Part shown: one piece after another, positions 34,881 through 46,514 of the stretch
Position numbering within the stretch: the stretch's first letter is position 1
Layout: each line of letters opens with the position of its first letter
Assembly (NCBI GenBank): GCA_038373885.1
Contig: JAWZYV010012387.1
Span: 242,587-306,586, forward strand
Direction: 5' to 3'
DNA from: Cheiracanthium punctorium
Lineage: Eukaryota; Arthropoda; Arachnida; Araneae; Cheiracanthiidae
Length of the DNA: 64,000 nucleotides
The notes under the pieces: generated by a model
The model's input: only the letters and a program-made list of their open reading frames with translations
What the model was told of the DNA's origin: nothing
Databases searched by the model: none
Made by a program: the position numbers and the translations under genes

Positions 34881-35029
34881 TTAATTAGTGTGTTTATCGC
34901 TAATATTTGTCACTTTAGTTTTAATCTAATTCTTTTGGGAACGTTGAAACTTGAGCATAACTTCTAGAGACCCATGACTGCAAGGCTCCCCAAAGTGCAA
35001 CGATTTTTTAGGTTGGCGAGAAGGGGGCT

Positions 35030-35760
35030 GTTAAAATGGGAATCATCTCTTTCTTGTACCATAAAACACAGCTTTGGAATCGAAATCTATATTAAAATCG
35101 CCGACTGAAACTGTTTTACAATCTTCGCCAGGCATATTCCAACTATACTTCACCATTTTAAATACTATTTGGAATGGGCATTGTAATATATTTGGCAACA
35201 CCAACTATTCTCAATATTATGTTTTTTAGTGGCAACGATATACGAGTAGAACAACAACACGTTTTTATTTTTTTTCTTCCACTAGCTTGTATGAGGTAAA
35301 TAAAGGTGTTTGTTCTAGTTGGCTGATACTGAAATAGTTTTTTAACTATTACCCAACACTCGGATCTCACAGGCATCCTAATCCATGAGTGTGCAGTGCT
35401 TGTCTTTCTTGTTCCATAAAACACATACTTGGAATTCAAATCTATATTAAAATCGCCTACTAACACTATTTTACAATCTTCGCCAGGATTATTTTAACTA
35501 TCTTTCTACCCCCTACCCCCCCCCCTATCTTTTTTCCCTATGTAGGGGAAGGGGGATAGAAAGTAGCAAAAGTTCTGGCATTTACTCCACATTTGTGTGC
35601 ATGTAAACGGGCGCCAAAACCGGAGATCTGTCTTAAGCGGAGGTGTACTAATGAGAGTTCACTGTATTTGGAAATGAAATCTATATTAAAATCGCCTACT
35701 AATACTATTTTACAATCTTTGCTAGGCATATTTTAACTATACTTTCCTAGTTTCCAGTCA
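35030..35760 (-). repeat. repeat array with GDFNID-coding units, copies 1-3
   Basis: Three diverged units (centres about 35090, 35445 and 35685) contain AATCTATATTAAAATCGCC. On the minus strand this reads Gly-Asp-Phe-Asn-Ile-Asp preceded by Ile/Val-Leu-Val, a match to the catalytic GDFN motif of AP-like endonucleases of non-LTR retrotransposons and related elements. Each unit is only a short piece of such a domain, repeated in one orientation. Four more lie at 46880-48360. Confidence 0.65.
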
Positions 35761-36389
35761 AATTTAGACGATATTGCCAAACTCGGTTTTGAAGTTATTT
35801 TTTGGCAGCAAACTTAGCGATCAGTTATCAAAAATTGCAAACCTTGCGCAACTTTGAAAATTTTAATCTCCCCCCACCTCTGCATTATCCGGCAAACACA
35901 TTTGAAAAGATCTTCACCGTGACAGTTCATGTCGACAAAGTAGCAGAGACAAACATCTGGAACTAAATGAAATACCACCCTAGTGAAAAAAAAAAAACTC
36001 CTTTACCAAAAGTGTTTGCTAGAAGAAGAAAAAAATTTTGCTATTTTAACTTCAAGCTTCGAAACATTTTAGCTTGAAACAACAAACTTGGACAGAATTT
36101 TTTAACTGTTATTAAGATAAATATTCCCTGCCTACCCAAAGCGTATATATTTTTTATATATCCCTGAACATTATTATAGCCAAATTTTATTTAAGACTAG
36201 TGAATTAAAACAATCATACATCCTTATATATAATACAACGGTTGCAAATGTATGACTTATTTTTAAAGTTTGCATATCTGAAAAACTTCATAAAATTCTA
36301 CTTTAGATGTTTTTGTGATTATGGCAGTGTACGCTAGTGCAATCTACAAAAGATGGGGGCTGCCTTGGTAGGAGGACTTTCTATTGGGT

Positions 36390-36545
36390 TCTAATGCGTA
36401 TTCACGTTACATCTGGAGAAAACTTACCAAATCTCTAGACCGTTAGATAGACAGCCACGCAATGGGACCCGAACCGGGAACTTCACACTTCGGCCATCTA
36501 CCATTTTTAGTAATATAACTATTATGCCATGGTGAGGCATTCTAT
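36390..36545 (-). mobile_element. tRNA-derived SINE, degenerate
   Basis: On the minus strand a tRNA-like head (about 36545-36450) has a B-box-like GGTTCGGGTCCC. It is followed by a body with CTCCAGATGTAACGTGAATA, shared with 28105-28180. The A box is weak. No clear target duplication was found. Confidence 0.45.
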
Positions 36546-37355
36546 GTTAGAATGTAACCACAGAAAGTAAGACAGTTATTAACACCTTCTAATTTATATG
36601 ACATTAGCAAAATTTATCGGTAAAAATTTTGGTATAGTGAAAGGTAATAAGAAAATTATAGATGTAATAGTCTCAACATTTTTTTATGGAGAAAGATTTG
36701 GTGTACTAACGTAAACAATTTATTAATATAGAGTTCTATTTAAAATCAGAGCCCAATTATCAAGGCAAACAGGCAACATCCCGGGGCCCCTCAACGAAAG
36801 GGGAGAGCAATTATTTAGATTAGAAATTCATATATACTGAAATGGTAATAGAAAAAAAAACTGAATTTCTCCTGTATATATTTATCTGTTACACATTATT
36901 GGTAGGAACATATCCACTGTGTAAAATGTAAATCTCATGCATGTCAAAGGAAGCTTAAACCATGGAAAAAAAATAGTTTGAATAAACATGTTACCTATAT
37001 TAAAAAATAATTGTATACTAGTACAGTGAGTTTACTTTTAGAATCATGAAAATATGCTATTTTTATGCTTCATTACTACTTACCACATACTTTTATGAAT
37101 TTTGCCAGTTAAGAATTTAGCAGAGCAGAGCAGTGTAGAGAATTTATCCAAAAGAATGTTCATGAAGTGATGTTAATTAAAAGCAGAACAACATGAGCAT
37201 TCTTTTAGCTTTAAAAAGAAGCTATTACGAAACATTAGGACACAAACTTTTTCAAATCGAGGCTTTGAAAACCTAAAATACACAGGTCTAACAGGCAAGG
37301 GGGGGGGGCAATTGCCCCTAAAATTCAAGACTTGGGATTTACAGATACAAGCAAC

Positions 37356-37459
37356 CAGGGGCGTAGCCAGGGGGGGAGGGATATCGGGATATATCCCCCC
37401 CCGAAATTTTTTTACAGGCGCATATCCCCCCCCGAAAAATTTTCCTGGCTACGCGCCTG
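37356..37459. mobile_element. hAT MITE, 104 bp, GGCGTAGCCAGG family
   Basis: The left end is CAGGGGCGTAGCCAGG. The right end read inward is CAGGCGCGTAGCCAGG. The flanks CAAGCAAC (37348-37355) and CAAACAAC (37460-37467) match at 7 of 8 bases. The interior is mainly GGATATATCCCC-type palindromes. Confidence 0.88.
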
Positions 37460-37564
37460 CAAACAACAGTATGTTAATCCCATAATCCGTAATAAGCTTG
37501 ATACAATTCGAAAATTAAAAAAAAAACTAATCCCTGAAGTCAATTTCTCAATCTTATTCCTTAA

Positions 37565-37690
37565 AATGAACACTGGATCCATTCTCGGGCTAAAATATAT
37601 TCAACAACACAGTATTTCAATCTTATTCCTTAAAATGAACACTGGATCCATTCTCGCGCTAAAATATATTCAACAACACAGTATTTCAAT
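37565..37690 (+). repeat. 59-62 bp tandem duplication
   Basis: CTTATTCCTTAAAATGAACA and what follows, up to CAACACAGTATTTCAAT, is present twice in a row with one clear difference (GGG versus GCG). It lies in the right subterminal part of the 22.4 kb element. Confidence 0.8.
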
Positions 37691-38422
37691 GTTTGTTTAT
37701 TTCATTTCCCATGTTGTTTCGTGTGACGTCACATGTAAACACGGCCATTAGCCACTCTGATTGGTCAAAATCATTCGCGTTCCGGAACACTCTACTGAAC
37801 ATCGCCTAACTGACTTCCAAAGATACGACCCTGACGTCATGAGATCCGCCCGTCTTAAGTGTTACATCTGAATAGGGAGATAAGCTGGGGTCGGAAGTTT
37901 GAGAAGATCCGCCCGGTCAGATCTTATATTTAAGACGTTACATCTGAATCTGCCTGTCAATGATTAACTCGTTTTTAGCGATGGCAACTCAGGAGACGAG
38001 ACGCTGGGCAGGGAAAATTAAAGTATTCTCTGGCGATTTGGCGTGCAATCAGACTGCTTTGGCAAGAGTCGTTTCTCCCGCTGTTATACACATGCACGCT
38101 AGGGGTCGCCGCCCGCAAGTTGATCCGCGGAAAACAGTAGAGTTAGAAATTCCATGTTCTTTTCCTAATATTTTATGATTTTATTTGTTTATTAATTGTT
38201 CTAAATATATATTTTAATGCATTTAAAATTGCAGTCTAAAATTACAAATCTAAAATTTTTATTCATATTTAAATGCATGCATTTAAATATGAATAAAAAA
38301 TTTTAGATTTGAAGGTAATATGTTACGGAAATAAAAAAGAAACAGTGGACAGTTAAAAAGCAATCATCATTTGCCTTTTGTATGAAATTTACATACGATT
38401 ATAGAAAACCCTTCTTTATTAA

Positions 38423-38698
38423 CCCATTTATGCCTAGTGTCCCTTTTTTGGGATGACATTTTCACTATTAGTCGAAAACGTTATTTATTTTTCCTAGCCT
38501 TTATTCATGAGTATTAAGCCTCAACTCTACAAAATATTTTAACATGACCATGTAGGATGTTGATATTTCGATTTTTATGCATAATGATTTTTAAAAAAAT
38601 CATCCCTTGTTCAAGAAGTTGACATCAGAAATTTATCAATTATTTCAGTTATCAGTAAAAATCGAAGAAAGTCGCAAAAATATCCAGGCACAAATGGG
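38423..38698. mobile_element. piggyBac-like MITE, TTAA target, 276 bp
   Basis: TTAA is present on both sides (38419-38422 and 38699-38702). The left end is CCCATTTATGCCTAGTGTCC. The right end read inward is CCCATTTGTGCCTGGA. A GTCCC...GGGAT hairpin follows the left end. Confidence 0.88.
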
Positions 38699-39274
38699 TT
38701 AAATGTTTAGTTCGGGGTTTTAGCAATTTATAGATATGGTTTATAGATGCAGATAAATTCTTCGGGTTTAAACCTATATGTTCCCATGGATGCAGATTCA
38801 AGCGAGGACGAAAATTGCATTACTGATTCTTGTAGGATACTGAAAGATTAATATGGGCTAGCAATAATGTGTGTAACAACAAAGAATAATAACCGTTCGT
38901 CTTTGTAACGGTACGAAAGTAAATGTTAAACTTTGTGTAAAGTTCATTTACATATAATCTATATTTATAAAATGCTAAATTCTTTTAACCAAATACAAAC
39001 TACTAATTCAATGAAAGAAAAAACTAATGCGTATTCAAGAACGATTTTTTAAGACTTTCTTTTGACCATTTTGTTTCAGTGAAAAATAATAAGGTATACA
39101 GCTAAAAACTTAAAATTAAATGAGAAAGCAAATTCTAGATAATTTTCCGTTGACGGAAAATCAAAGACCGAAAAAAGGAACACCACAATGACATTAAATT
39201 CAATAAAACCACTACTGCTCTCGCAAAAATAGCCCAAGAACGCCCCATAGACGGAAAATCAAAGAGCGAAAAAA

Positions 39275-40732
39275 CCCAGACAGCACATAAGCTTAAATCA
39301 AGCTTGACATTTCTTTGAATTTCACGCATTAATGCAAGCTTGACAGTTCAACTCATTCTAAGCTGGCAGCAATCTTGCAGGAGTCAAGTTGAATTGTCAA
39401 GCTTAAATACAGCTTGATTTAAGCTTGAAAATTGATACTCGCGTGATTTTTCTTTTAAAGGAGCGTTGATGGCGCCATCTGTGAAAGAGAATGGACATTA
39501 ATTGTCCAGCGTCCTGAAATTTGCTGAAAGTTCGTAAAAGATGTGTTTCATTTTATATTACCAGTGCCATATTACCGGCAGGGCAAACGGGGCAACTGCC
39601 CAGGGCCTACAGATTTTAGGGCCCAAAAATCTTACATCTTACACTTTTGTAATTTTAAAATAAAATTACAAAGGATAAAAAAAAATTCAGAAGTTAAATA
39701 AATTTTTTAATTATAAAGTATGAACAATGAAAAGAATTCAAATTTACATTTGTATAAATTAATTTAAACTTTTTTTTAATTCTTTGAATTGCTCTATATC
39801 AATATAGCATACCAATATGTAGGAAAATAACCACATTTGTAAAGAGAATTTTTAGCGTTAAAAAATAGCAAAATTTTTCAATTATTTGTTATTTTAAGAA
39901 GATGACTAAAGTGTTTGTATTCCATACATGTTAGCAACTGTGATATAGCATTTCGAAGTAACGTTTAACTATCTGTTTCTTTCATTTCAGATTACTTAAC
40001 ACAAAATTTGTGTTAAGTAAACCCATTCTATATTTCCAAATATGGAAATTCTTCAAAATAAAATACAATTATACTACGAAATTGATTTCAAAATCAGTCG
40101 TTTGTCTCGATTTTGGCCAGCAGTATTGCTTCGTGAGTGTTGCGGTACTGAAAGTTTTAAAACGTGTTTTTTTATTTTAATTTTGATTTTAATTTAATTT
40201 ATTTTGATGCATTATTTTAATTTTGATGCATCCCATGGAAAAATAAAAGAAACAAATAACACATCGCCCAATCAATCTGGCCAGAAAACCGCTTCATAAT
40301 TCACTTCAAACTTTAGTCATAGCTGCACAAGGCTCCGGTGGCTGAATGGATAACGCGCTCGGCTACGAACCAAAAGGGCACGGGTTCTATCCCAGCGGCG
40401 AACACTCGATGTAAACAGATTAAATTAAATTGAAATTTCAGCGTAGAGGGGGAAAATGCGCGGAAAAATAAATTATGTGGGACGCGTTAGCCAGCGGGCG
40501 CCCCGTGTATTTAGAAATTTTTTTTTGGAAAATTTTTTAAGCTTGAAATGTCAAGCTTGATTCAAGCTTGAAATGTCAAGCTTAATGCAAGCCGGGCAAG
40601 TGTAAACTAGAACACTTGATTCAAGCTTGCATCAAGCTTACACGACTGGAATTTTCAAGCTTAATTCAAGCTTATTGACTTGATAAATCAAGCTTGCTGC
40701 AAGTTTGATGCAAGTTTGCTGTGCTGTCTGGG
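39275..40732. mobile_element. element B: CCC-type TIR element with TCAAGCTTGA subterminal repeats
   Basis: The left end is CCCAGACAGCACATAAGC and the right end read inward is CCCAGACAGCACAGCAAAC. The insertion site is an A run, so the 2-3 bp duplication is A's only. The outer ~170 bp at each end carry repeated TCAAGCTTGA/AAGCTTGA palindromes (39288-39430 and 40538-40700). The middle has a tRNA-like segment (40332-40402) and no ORF with known content. Confidence 0.85.
40332..40402 (+). repeat. tRNA-like segment, probable SINE head or tRNA pseudogene
   Basis: A-box-like TGGCTGAATGG and B-box-like GGTTCTATCC (changed from GGTTCGANTCC) lie at tRNA spacing. A loop with ACG could be an Arg-type anticodon, but the anticodon stem pairs poorly, so it is not a working tRNA. 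It lies within element B. Confidence 0.55.
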
Positions 40733-41816
40733 AAAGGAACACCACAATGACATTAAATTCAATAAAACCACTATTGCCCTCGCAAAAATAGCCCAAGAAC
40801 GCCCCATAGAAATCAACTTTAACAATAGCCAAAACTTTAACAATAGCTACAAACGGATTTTAACGTGTTTTTAACTGTTTTTAATGATTTTATACTATCT
40901 GTCCTTTTGCTTTTAAATTGTCTATGTATAAAGACAGGGGGAAAAAAATGAACGGTGAAATCTGGAAATTTCTTGTATTGTCAATGACATTTTGCCCTTT
41001 TTTTTCCAATGGCAAAGGCAAGACAAGGGAAAGAAGTAAAAAATTTAAAAAAATAACAAGATAACAAGAAAACTGTAAATAGCTGCGAGATAAAATTTTA
41101 TGCTCAAACGTTGAATTTCCCATTTCAAAAGTGCTCCGTGACTTAAAATGTTTGACCACCTCTGACATAAATCATATTTTCCATTCTTGTTATTACATAA
41201 ATAAATTTGTACTTTTTTAAAGCCCACCTCCCTCCCCCTCTAACACCTTACTTCTATTCTATAGCAGTGACAGAAACGGATTATTGAAATGCTGTATGTA
41301 CATATACTGCAACATTAAATACATTCAAATATATATATATATATATAGAACAATCAATATATAAATAAAATCATAAAATATTAGGAAAAAGAACAGAACA
41401 TGGAATTTCTAAAGCGCGATTTCTCATTTTAATAAACAAATAAAATCATAAAATATTAGAAAAAGAATGTGGAATTTCTACTCTACTCTTTTTCACGGAT
41501 TAACTTGCGCGCGGCAACCCCTAGCGTACAGTGTATAACAGCGAGAGAAACGACTCTTGCCAAAGCAGTCCGACTGCACGCCAAATCGCCAGAGAGCACT
41601 TTAATTTTCCCTCCCCAGCGTCTCGTACTCAGGAGTAGGCCCGTTGCTTAGCGACGGCCCCGCCCATCCAGCCTTGCCAGAGAAATTTTCCTCTAGAGTA
41701 CGCGAAATAATCTTAAATAGTACGTAGATTGCATTGAGAGTACGCCATGGACATTTTTCATCGTTCCTGAGTTTGAGGCTAAAATTCGTCTGCTGTGCTA
41801 TTGGTATTGAAATTAA

Positions 41817-42617
41817 GGCGACCATATTGCTAAACAGTATTTTGGGGACAAATCAAACACTGTCCTCGAATCCAAGGAAAACTTGGGGACACTAGAAAAT
41901 ATCTTTGGGGACTTATTCGAGGACACAACATATTACCATGTATACCCACACTTTAAATCTTGAGTGACTTTGATTCTTAAAAATGAACTCTAATAGCTCT
42001 TTATATCAATTGTGTATTCTTATTTCTAATAAATTAATGGAAGTATTTCATTCATTTATAAATATTTATTTAAACCAGAAGTATAAAAAGAACACCATGC
42101 TGAAATATTGTAATTTATTCAAAATTTAACTCTTAAAATAGTATTTGTATTTTTCAGAAGACATTGCTTTTTACAATGGATCATTTTGTGATAATTTTCC
42201 ATGAAACTTTGTACACTCTCTAAAAAAAGTATTCGAGGGCAAAAAAGTTTTTGTACGTCAATTTCAAGCATGGTTCTTCATGAAAAGTGATTAATCATTA
42301 ACAAAACTGAAATGGGAAATTTGGCTCATAGTCGGATACTTTATTGAATGTCTGTACACGCTACACACACAATGACAACAAATGTTTTCAGAGATCGAAT
42401 TTCATTGTTTCTCTGAGTAGATGGCGCTTTTAGTTGGTTTATTTTTCTTATTTCTTCAGTTTTTTCTGAAAGAAATAAACTAAACGGAAACTTTCAGGGA
42501 AAAAAGTACAAATCTTTAAATTTGGGGATATTTGGGGACAAAGTATTTTTGGGGACGAAATGAAAAAAAGATCTATATTCTGGGACTGTCCTCGAATTTG
42601 GAGGACGTATGATCACC
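41817..42617. mobile_element. TTAA-flanked MITE with TTTGGGGAC repeats, 801 bp
   Basis: TTAA is duplicated at 41813-41816 and 42618-42621. The left end is GGCGACCATATTGC. The right end read inward is GGTGATCATACGTCCTCC. TTTGGGGACA and GTCCTCGAAT motifs recur near both ends. A TTAA target fits piggyBac or Kolobok types. No transposase is present. Confidence 0.8.
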
Positions 42618-42629
42618 TTAATTGAAATG

Positions 42630-43030
42630 CATTGAGTATCCATTTTATAATTACTGTTTCTCATTATTAACCGCTCGGAATGAGTCATTGTCTTTTTAAT
42701 ATTTAAATAGATGGTTTAGAAGACGATGATATCACATTTCGCTTGAAAACTTTGTTAATAAAAAGAATATTAGCATTCTAAAATTATTACGTTATTGCAA
42801 ACACTGCATAAATAATACATCATTGAGTTAATTTTGAGTTTTCTGAGTTTAAAATAGTACAAATATTCATTAAAAACCTCCCACACCTTTTAAAAGTACG
42901 ATCGTTTGAACTGTTTTTAGTATTCAATTATTATTAACATTTTAAATGAAATTTCACAATGAAGATAAAATTAATTTATAAAAAGCTGTTATTTGTTAAT
43001 GACTAATATTCTAGCTTCTTTTGCAACAGC
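42630..43030. other. AT-rich spacer, nothing recognised
   Basis: No gene, tandem repeat or TIR end was found here. Confidence 0.5.
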
Positions 43031-44388
43031 TATCCCAGCAAACACACTACTGCCCGCAAAATGACGGCCGGGTACCCGCCATGCTGGCAAAGTGCCGTAT
43101 ACCGGGAGCAAGGTAGATTGCCATCGTCTGGAAGCCACTGGAGTATCAGTGTCTGAAAAGTGCATATGTGCCAGTACATAACTAGTAACGGCGAAGTGCC
43201 ATGTGTCTATGACATGCACAGAAAAGTCAACGGCGTGGTACTGCTTAAAATGTACCAGACCAGCACTATTTGGCAGTAATGAACTTGTATATATTTCGTA
43301 GTGTTGGCATAAAATTTCGTTATTTTAATTAAATAATATTGTTTCCCATTCATACTGTGTATAAGTGTTAAGGGATATAAGTTCCGGGCACCCAAAGGCA
43401 GGGTCACTGCCTTTGGATTGCCCAAAGATTGCCCAAAGATTTTTTTTCGGGGGGGGGGTGTAAGGGAAGAAGTTCATATTGTGCCTTCAAATAATTTAGT
43501 ACTAAAAACTAAAATAATACAAACGAGTTCAGTATGCTATAAAAATGTTTACTACACCGACAGTGAAACCCCACTCTGTATATGGCAATATATAACCCCA
43601 TTATGTACAGAATTATGAATTTTATTCTTAAAATTTTTATAATTTATATTAACTTTTTACAATTTTGCTAAACGTTTCCTGAAAAACATATTTGCGAGAC
43701 TTTTTCTACGTTAAGCCCCTTTTAAAATCTACCGAATTGGGATGCAGAAATATGTTAGAGAGTATTACACGAAGACCAGTCAGGGTTTAATTTGCATGAG
43801 AGCTCAGCTCCTGTACTCCTTTTTTTCAGAGAATTTTAGATTAAATTAAAATTTTTAACAGTCTACATAATTGATTCTATTGACATTTATTTATTATATT
43901 AAATATAGCAGTTATAAAACAAAAGAATACTTAATTTTAAAATATAAATTAGGTAATTAATGCTCAAATTTACAATAAAACAAATTAGAGCTCCTGGAGT
44001 TATTTAGAAATGAACCAGTATTTTCATGTAATAGTCAAAAATAGAAAGTACGGAATGGGGTTCATTTAGTAATTTTATTTTCTTTATGCTGTTTCGATTG
44101 CTCTCGAATCAAATGTTTTATTTCCCGCGGAGTTTATTTCCGCACCCTTTTACGGGGACTCAACTATGAAACTATATTAGCAAGAGGTCCATATGTCTAC
44201 CGAGGAATGCTAGGTCAACTTACTTCTCACGAGATAAGGCTGCCGGAATCGAACTGTTACCGTGGATTTGGCTATATTAATTCAGATTTTTTGTACGAAG
44301 TACAAATGAATTTTCTATGCATTTGAAGAAAGAAAATAAAAAGTTGCTTGTCTATTTTAATCTGAGATTTGCAAGATAGCCTTTTACC

Positions 44389-44931
44389 TAAAGTGACCAG
44401 ACGTCCTGCTTTCGACGGGACACTCCTGATTTTTACCTATATGTCTTGCTGTCCCTACAGAACCCTAAAATGTCCCACTTTTCCATTCCTATCCCGCCAA
44501 AGTCCTGCTTTATAAAAATTAATAAATAAATGTAAAATAAATTGGGAATAAATTCACATGAAAATGATTGTGTTATTTACAAAGCTTTTTTTGTTACTTG
44601 TAATTAACACCGTCTTTTTTATTGATGAAAATAATTGTTTTATAATATGTATTAATACATATCTATAATCAATGGATGGCAATTCTGTAGTTATTGTTAG
44701 AAAGCAAACTATTTCCGAATGTTAACTATAAAATTATTATATAATAGGCCTATTTTATTTGTATATTCGCTATATTTTTTCAACTCATTTTTCGCATAAA
44801 AGTAGAAAATCAAATTATGTGTAGAAAAAACTATCGTGGGGGAGGGGGGGGGGGTTCGGGATTGATTTTTACCCTCTCGACTCTGCGGATTAGAAGTGTC
44901 CTGATTTTCGGTTCAGAAATAGGTCACTTTA
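44389..44931. mobile_element. hAT MITE, 543 bp, TAAAGTGACC ends
   Basis: Both ends start TAAAGTGACC read inward. The left continues with AGACGTCCTGC and the right with GTCCTGA-like motifs. The exact 8-bp duplication CTTTTACC flanks it (44381-44388 and 44932-44939). Confidence 0.92.
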
Positions 44932-46514
44932 CTTTTACCTGTATTCATGGAAAGTGCAATGAAATATATCGGTTTCCGTCTCAGCGAGAAAAAAATTGTA
45001 CGTGTCATTATATATTTCTTTCCAACGGATCTTTTAATAATTTATTGGAAATTTTAGGGGCGACCTGGCACGGTAATGATAGAATGGATAGTGTGTAATT
45101 ATATTCAAACTCCTTACAAACATAAAATAAGAAGCACTTCACTTTCCTAAACAATTGAGAAAAACGAAAATAACAACTTCACCAAACAGACACTATTCAA
45201 TATAATAAAATTTAATATAATAGTTATTACGGCAAATTTGAAGCTGAATAATTACAGTATATATGTAAAATGCAATACACATAAAATATTTCTAAAACGT
45301 GAAGTTTATATTAGTGTGTGTGGGGAGGAGGAGGGTCTCCAGTTAGCTGCTTTAAAATTTGGCGAGTTCCATTAAAACGGAAGTGGTGCGTTTTCGTATC
45401 CAATACGCTGTCGAAGTGTGACGTCACAGCCGGGTTTTGGGCATCAAAACATTGTGTTCCCATGTTAATTTCCTATAGGGTTTTATAAATTGCTTCATAT
45501 CTTCAATATTACACAAAAATAAGACATTTCACTCCATTTTTCAACTACAGTGCAGTAAGTTTTATCTCTTGTATGAATATCAAGTAAATTGAATGACTAT
45601 AAATATGATTAATTCGTCGATAATAGTTGAAATCGTCTAAGCCTAACGATCTGAGAATGTAAATAAACATTGTACATCCGTAATGTCGGCATGTATTAGT
45701 TCTAAACTAGTGTTGTATTTTTGGTGTTTTTCAATGTGATAATGAATAATTAGTTGATCACAAATAATAACTAAATGTGTATGAGTTTTGTTTTATAATT
45801 TTTTTATGAATTGATCGAGTATTTTTGAAATGTTTTACAATGTATCATTTTGCATGATTACTATTTACAACCCTGTTTAATTTGTATTGAATATGACTAT
45901 TGCTTATTATAAGTGAAGAAATTGTTGGATATGTGATGAACTAAATAAATTGTTCCCCTATTTATATATTTATTTCTTAATTATAGGAATGAATCAGTGC
46001 TTACATGAATTTCTGCTGCATAATTTGAAGAGCAATTATCTAACAGACCCATTGGAAAAGGCATGAATTAATTTTTATAATTCAGTCTTTTTTGATAGAT
46101 CTGTTGGACACTAAACTGCACTCTCCACTTACTTAAATGAATAATCGTCTAGAATGTAAGTATTTCGCATTAAAAAAAATATTCTATATTGTTTTAATTT
46201 TGTTGTGTTTATTTAAAACAAAACAGTTATATTAGTTTGATTAAATTATTTTAACTGTTCCCAGTAGTTGAAATAAGAAATTGCTTTTGATGTGAATGAG
46301 CAGATGTACAAACATATACATCTATGTATACTATTAAATATATATATTGCACTTTTTAAGTGTGTATAGCTTGTTAGTATGCAAATAGCACTTACGACAA
46401 CATAAAAACATCAAATATCAATTTAAAATTAACATTAAAAACCTCAAAAATTGCAAAGATTCATTAAAAAAAGCACTTACCTTTTTTTTTTTTTAAATTT
46501 ATCGCTCAGAAATG

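Larger units (their letters stand above)
29357..34960 (+). repeat. 295-bp tandem duplication, second copy split by two transposons
   Basis: Copy 1 is 29357-29651. Copy 2 starts at 29652 and continues at 34254-34277 and 34885-34958 after the Tc1 and piggyBac-like insertions. Both begin AGCTGTAAATTTAAAACCAG and include AAAATGGCGATGTGGAACAA followed by CATGTAAGTACAGAATTCC. Copy 1 shows the uninterrupted state at both insertion points. A related, more diverged copy lies at about 47155-47395. Confidence 0.9.
15527..37956. mobile_element. 22.4 kb composite: TIR DNA element with 3-bp TCA duplication
   Basis: The left end is CAGGCAGATTCAGATGTAAC. The right end read inward is also CAGGCAGATTCAGATGTAAC. 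A second copy of ATTCAGATGTAAC occurs about 60-80 bp inside each end (about 15593 and 37860). TCA is duplicated (15524-15526 and 37957-37959). Repeat R copy 2 near 55140 carries one TCA at this point, showing the empty site. Most of the 22 kb is later insertions: the 12.2 kb CCC-type element, the Tc1 element and MITEs. The subterminal DNA (15540-15720 and 37800-37940) is GC-richer and hairpin-prone. I found no transposase of its own, and the superfamily is not clear. Confidence 0.8.
39152..40820 (+). repeat. 98-bp tandem duplication, second copy split by element B
   Basis: Unit 1 is 39152-39249 (ACGGAAAATCAAAGACCG...CGCCCCATAG). Unit 2 starts at 39250 and resumes at 40733 after element B. Unit 1 gives the empty site for that insertion. 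Confidence 0.88.
37996..41626. mobile_element. Mutator-like (MULE) element, about 195-bp TIRs
   Basis: Both ends start ACGAGACGCTGGG read inward. Similarity extends about 195 bp (37996-38190 and 41432-41626), through GGCGATTTGGCGTGCA, AGAGTCGTTTCTC and TTTTATGATTTTATTTG. The 9-bp duplication ACTCAGGAG flanks it exactly (37987-37995 and 41627-41635). Repeat R copy 2 near 55120 has the single-copy site. Long TIRs plus a 9-bp duplication are the Mutator hallmark. No transposase is left. The interior holds a TTAA MITE and element B. Confidence 0.9.
13549..41660 (-). repeat. repeat R copy 1, split into four pieces by transposons
   Basis: Segments 13549-13757, 15406-15526, 37957-37995 and about 41627-41660 join to give about 380 bp, roughly 98% identical by eye (in the part checked) to the inverted copy at 55083-55470. 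The gaps are exactly the Harbinger-like, 22.4 kb and Mutator-like elements, each bordered by a target duplication. On the minus strand R looks like a promoter plus a short first exon: ATG at 13713, exon end at 13668, donor G|GTAAGT, 46 nt, phase 1. The first 15 codons include a Cys-Ser-Glu-Cys motif. A GCGCCATTTT block sits just before the ATG, like a YY1-type start-site element. Confidence 0.7.

Noticed and set aside
35158..35466. Intact AP-like endonuclease gene on the minus strand
   Set aside because: Only the GDFNID core is recognisable; the rest does not follow the domain, and the same piece is repeated in neighbouring units.
37960..38178. 72-codon plus-strand frame at the MULE left TIR
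   Set aside because: It is the TIR itself, mirrored at the other end, with no transposase content.
39562..39625. CAGTGCCATATTACCGGCAG as a hAT-like start within element B
   Set aside because: No matching right end or 8-bp duplication found.
40332..40402. Functional tRNA-Arg gene
   Set aside because: The anticodon stem does not pair and the B box has lost its conserved CGA; it is part of a transposon interior.
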